24,658 bases of DNA from a virus. Every line of letters starts with the position of its first letter. Position 1 is the first letter of the stretch. A program made the translations under genes and the position numbers. Of this stretch, positions 23,248 to 24,658 are shown piece after piece. Where the stretch lies: positions 1 to 24,658 of IMG/VR virus record IMGVR_UViG_3300025652_000519, one strand, 5' to 3'. Below the pieces are notes generated by a model. It ran no database searches and had not been told where the DNA came from. It worked only from the letters and a program-made list of their open reading frames with translations.

Positions 23248-24658
23248 TTAAAATTGATTAGCAAATGCCATATAGATATATGTGTCCCCGCTCCCGTTAG
23301 CCGCCGAACTTGTTTGCACTAATGTAAACCCATCAGAATCAAAATTAACGTGATGAGTAAAATAATCCACAAATTCTGCATCAGATGTGTTGGCAAGTAA
23401 TAAATCATTTCTTGGGTTAGACGGACTTCTTTTGTTATCATAAATAACCCAATTTTCTCCACTTGTACTTGTGCGCTTAAACATTATAAAAGCAGGCTCA
23501 AAATCTGTTGTTATTTTTTTATTTGCAGTACCTCCTGCATAACTACCAAACTTGCTGAATCCTGCAACCTCTGCAAAGCAGTAGGCTATGAAATTTTCTG
23601 CGTTAGCATTAACATCTCCACTTGCTCCAACATAAAAAACATTTCCAGTAGGTGTTGTACTTTGAAAAATAGCCGCATCGCTTGAAGCCGCGTCTGTTGT
23701 ATTTAGTTTTAAATTTTGACCAGCCCCTATTGCTGAATGATAAACCCTCCAGTTTCTTCCTACTGTTCTATCTTTAATAATGATTACATCAGGAGAAATT
23801 CCCAATCCGTGACCGATAGTATTATTTACATCAGTACCTGTATAACTAACAATACTAAACCCAGCAGCAGGATTTGCACTAACAACAGAAGGAATACTAC
23901 CGTTACTGTTTATAGCAGGTATTTCTGCTCCTTTCCAATTCCAAGCTACATATGTATCTCCTGTTGCGTTTGAATTTCCGTTGCCTTTAATAGTGAACCC
24001 ATCATTATCAAAAGAATCTACAATATGTGGTACTGTTGTTCCTTCAGCTCCTGTTGATTGTGATATTAAAAAGTTTTCAGCACCCCTAATAGAATCTTGT
24101 AAAAAATGACCCCAAGACGCGTTGTTTCTACCCTTTAGCCATACTAAATCTGGCTGAAATCCAACCCCAGTGATTGGTCTTGTAGCTGAATAATCCCCTG
24201 TCCACAAAACAGTATTAAAACTATCTTCTAAAGAAGGTTCTACTGTTGTAGGGTCAGCAGCAAATGCCATATAGATGTATTCGCCGCCGCTTGCGTTTAA
24301 TTGTGGGTCACTTGAATTAACAGTAAATCCGTTTTCAAGGAAATTCATACCGTATGCGTCAAGGTTATTTTCAGCATTAGAAGCATTAGGCAATAAATAA
24401 GTTCCATTAGGATTTGTTGTATCTCTTTTATTATCCCATATAAACCAATTTGAACTACCAGCATCTGTTCTTTTAGCAATAATCATAGCAGGCTCAAAAC
24501 CTGTAACTACGCTTACATTACCAACAACTCCTGTACCAACATACGAACCAAAAGAAGAAAAGCCTTCTACTTCTGCGAAACAGTAGGCTATGTAGTCAAC
24601 ACCTGTATCTCCACCTTGTCTTATTACGGTATCATTTGTAATTGTGTCGCTAAGACCA
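23248..24658 (-). CDS. Repeat-containing virion structural protein, 5' end outside the window
   Basis: The frame is open to the right edge (57 codons beyond the first internal ATG at 24486, encoding the end of another repeat unit), so that ATG is not the true start. The visible 469 residues consist of units of about 90-120 residues sharing a pattern FxPDxxxxKxR...NWxxxD...R, then a DGFT stretch and an aromatic strand (YIYMAFA, YVAWNWKG or FIAYCFAEV). Three unit types follow in order, A-B-C, and then A again. The units are beta-rich with no enzyme motif. Similar repeats occur, to my memory, in tail-fibre or appendage proteins of marine phages, so a fibre or surface decoration is inferred. The C-terminal ANQF ends right after a unit, so the protein stops at a repeat boundary. 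Confidence 0.72.
   Translation of the reverse strand, partial: GLSDTITNDTVIRQGGDTGVDYIAYCFAEVEGFSSFGSYVGTGVVGNVSVVTGFEPAMIIAKRTDAGSSNWFIWDNKRDTTNPNGTYLLPNASNAENNLDAYGMNFLENGFTVNSSDPQLNASGGEYIYMAFAADPTTVEPSLEDSFNTVLWTGDYSATRPITGVGFQPDLVWLKGRNNASWGHFLQDSIRGAENFLISQSTGAEGTTVPHIVDSFDNDGFTIKGNGNSNATGDTYVAWNWKGAEIPAINSNGSIPSVVSANPAAGFSIVSYTGTDVNNTIGHGLGISPDVIIIKDRTVGRNWRVYHSAIGAGQNLKLNTTDAASSDAAIFQSTTPTGNVFYVGASGDVNANAENFIAYCFAEVAGFSKFGSYAGGTANKKITTDFEPAFIMFKRTSTSGENWVIYDNKRSPSNPRNDLLLANTSDAEFVDYFTHHVNFDSDGFTLVQTSSAANGSGDTYIYMAFANQF
23260..24276 (-). repeat. Super-repeat of about 999 bases (A-B-C cassette) in the right-edge gene
   Basis: The 18-base word AGCAAATGCCATATAGAT occurs at 23260-23277 and again at 24259-24276, exactly 999 bases (333 codons) apart. 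A second shared word, CAGTAGGCTATG, occurs at 23579 and 24581, 1002 bases apart. Both mark homologous unit ends (YIYMAFA and IAYCFAEV). Confidence 0.78.

Noticed and set aside
1-24658. CRISPR array, tRNA genes, integrase, insertion sequence or anti-defence gene
   Set aside because: I found no regularly spaced direct repeats with unique spacers, no cloverleaf in the short gaps, and no recombinase or transposase motifs; the repeats present are all protein-coding.

Overview
The window is a compact, AT-rich block of a tailed-phage genome, most likely a short-tailed (podovirus-type) phage of a Bacteroidota host, plausibly marine or freshwater. Every gene I can support lies on the minus strand, so transcription runs from right (24658) to left (1). 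The phage assignment rests on an ordered virion module: a TerS candidate, large terminase, portal, scaffold, major capsid protein, connector proteins, a P22 gp10-like stabilization ('muzzle') protein, adhesins and ejection-type proteins. No tail tape measure or sheath is seen. The Bacteroidota assignment rests on A-rich leaders instead of Shine-Dalgarno sites, four TAnnTTTG (-7 type) motifs placed just before start codons, and protein features resembling crAss-like and Cellulophaga podoviruses. That resemblance is from memory; no search was run.

Layout in transcription order. 24658-23248: end of a large repeat-containing structural protein cut by the window edge. 23242-22458: a small conserved-looking protein and a GroES-like protein with two barrel-like halves. 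22473-17543: a TerS candidate, TerL and portal, overlapping or abutting. 17503-15007: scaffold and major capsid protein, preceded by a promoter-like motif and closed by a strong hairpin terminator. 14927-14169: a capsid-proximal protein of unknown function, followed by a second terminator that runs directly into another promoter-like motif. 14084-8068: two connector/ring proteins and a 1487-residue muzzle protein whose C-terminus carries threonine-rich linkers and beta domains. 8066-6292: two overlapping glycosyltransferase-like genes. 6255-3785: a 46-residue protein, a 668-residue threonine-linker adhesin ending in six BspA-type repeats, and a small beta protein. 3748-1: three ejection/internal-virion-type proteins, the last cut by the left edge.

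The most interesting candidate system is the block 4099-9250. Two glycosyltransferase-like genes, one resembling the peptidyl Ser/Hyp glycosyltransferases of plants and algae, sit between two virion proteins that carry mucin-like poly-threonine linkers. I infer that the phage may O-glycosylate its own adhesins. This is a hypothesis from gene content and neighbourhood, not something shown. No tRNA, CRISPR array, integrase or insertion sequence was seen, and no gene-free stretch exceeds 300 bases (the longest, 6106-6291, holds the 46-codon gene).
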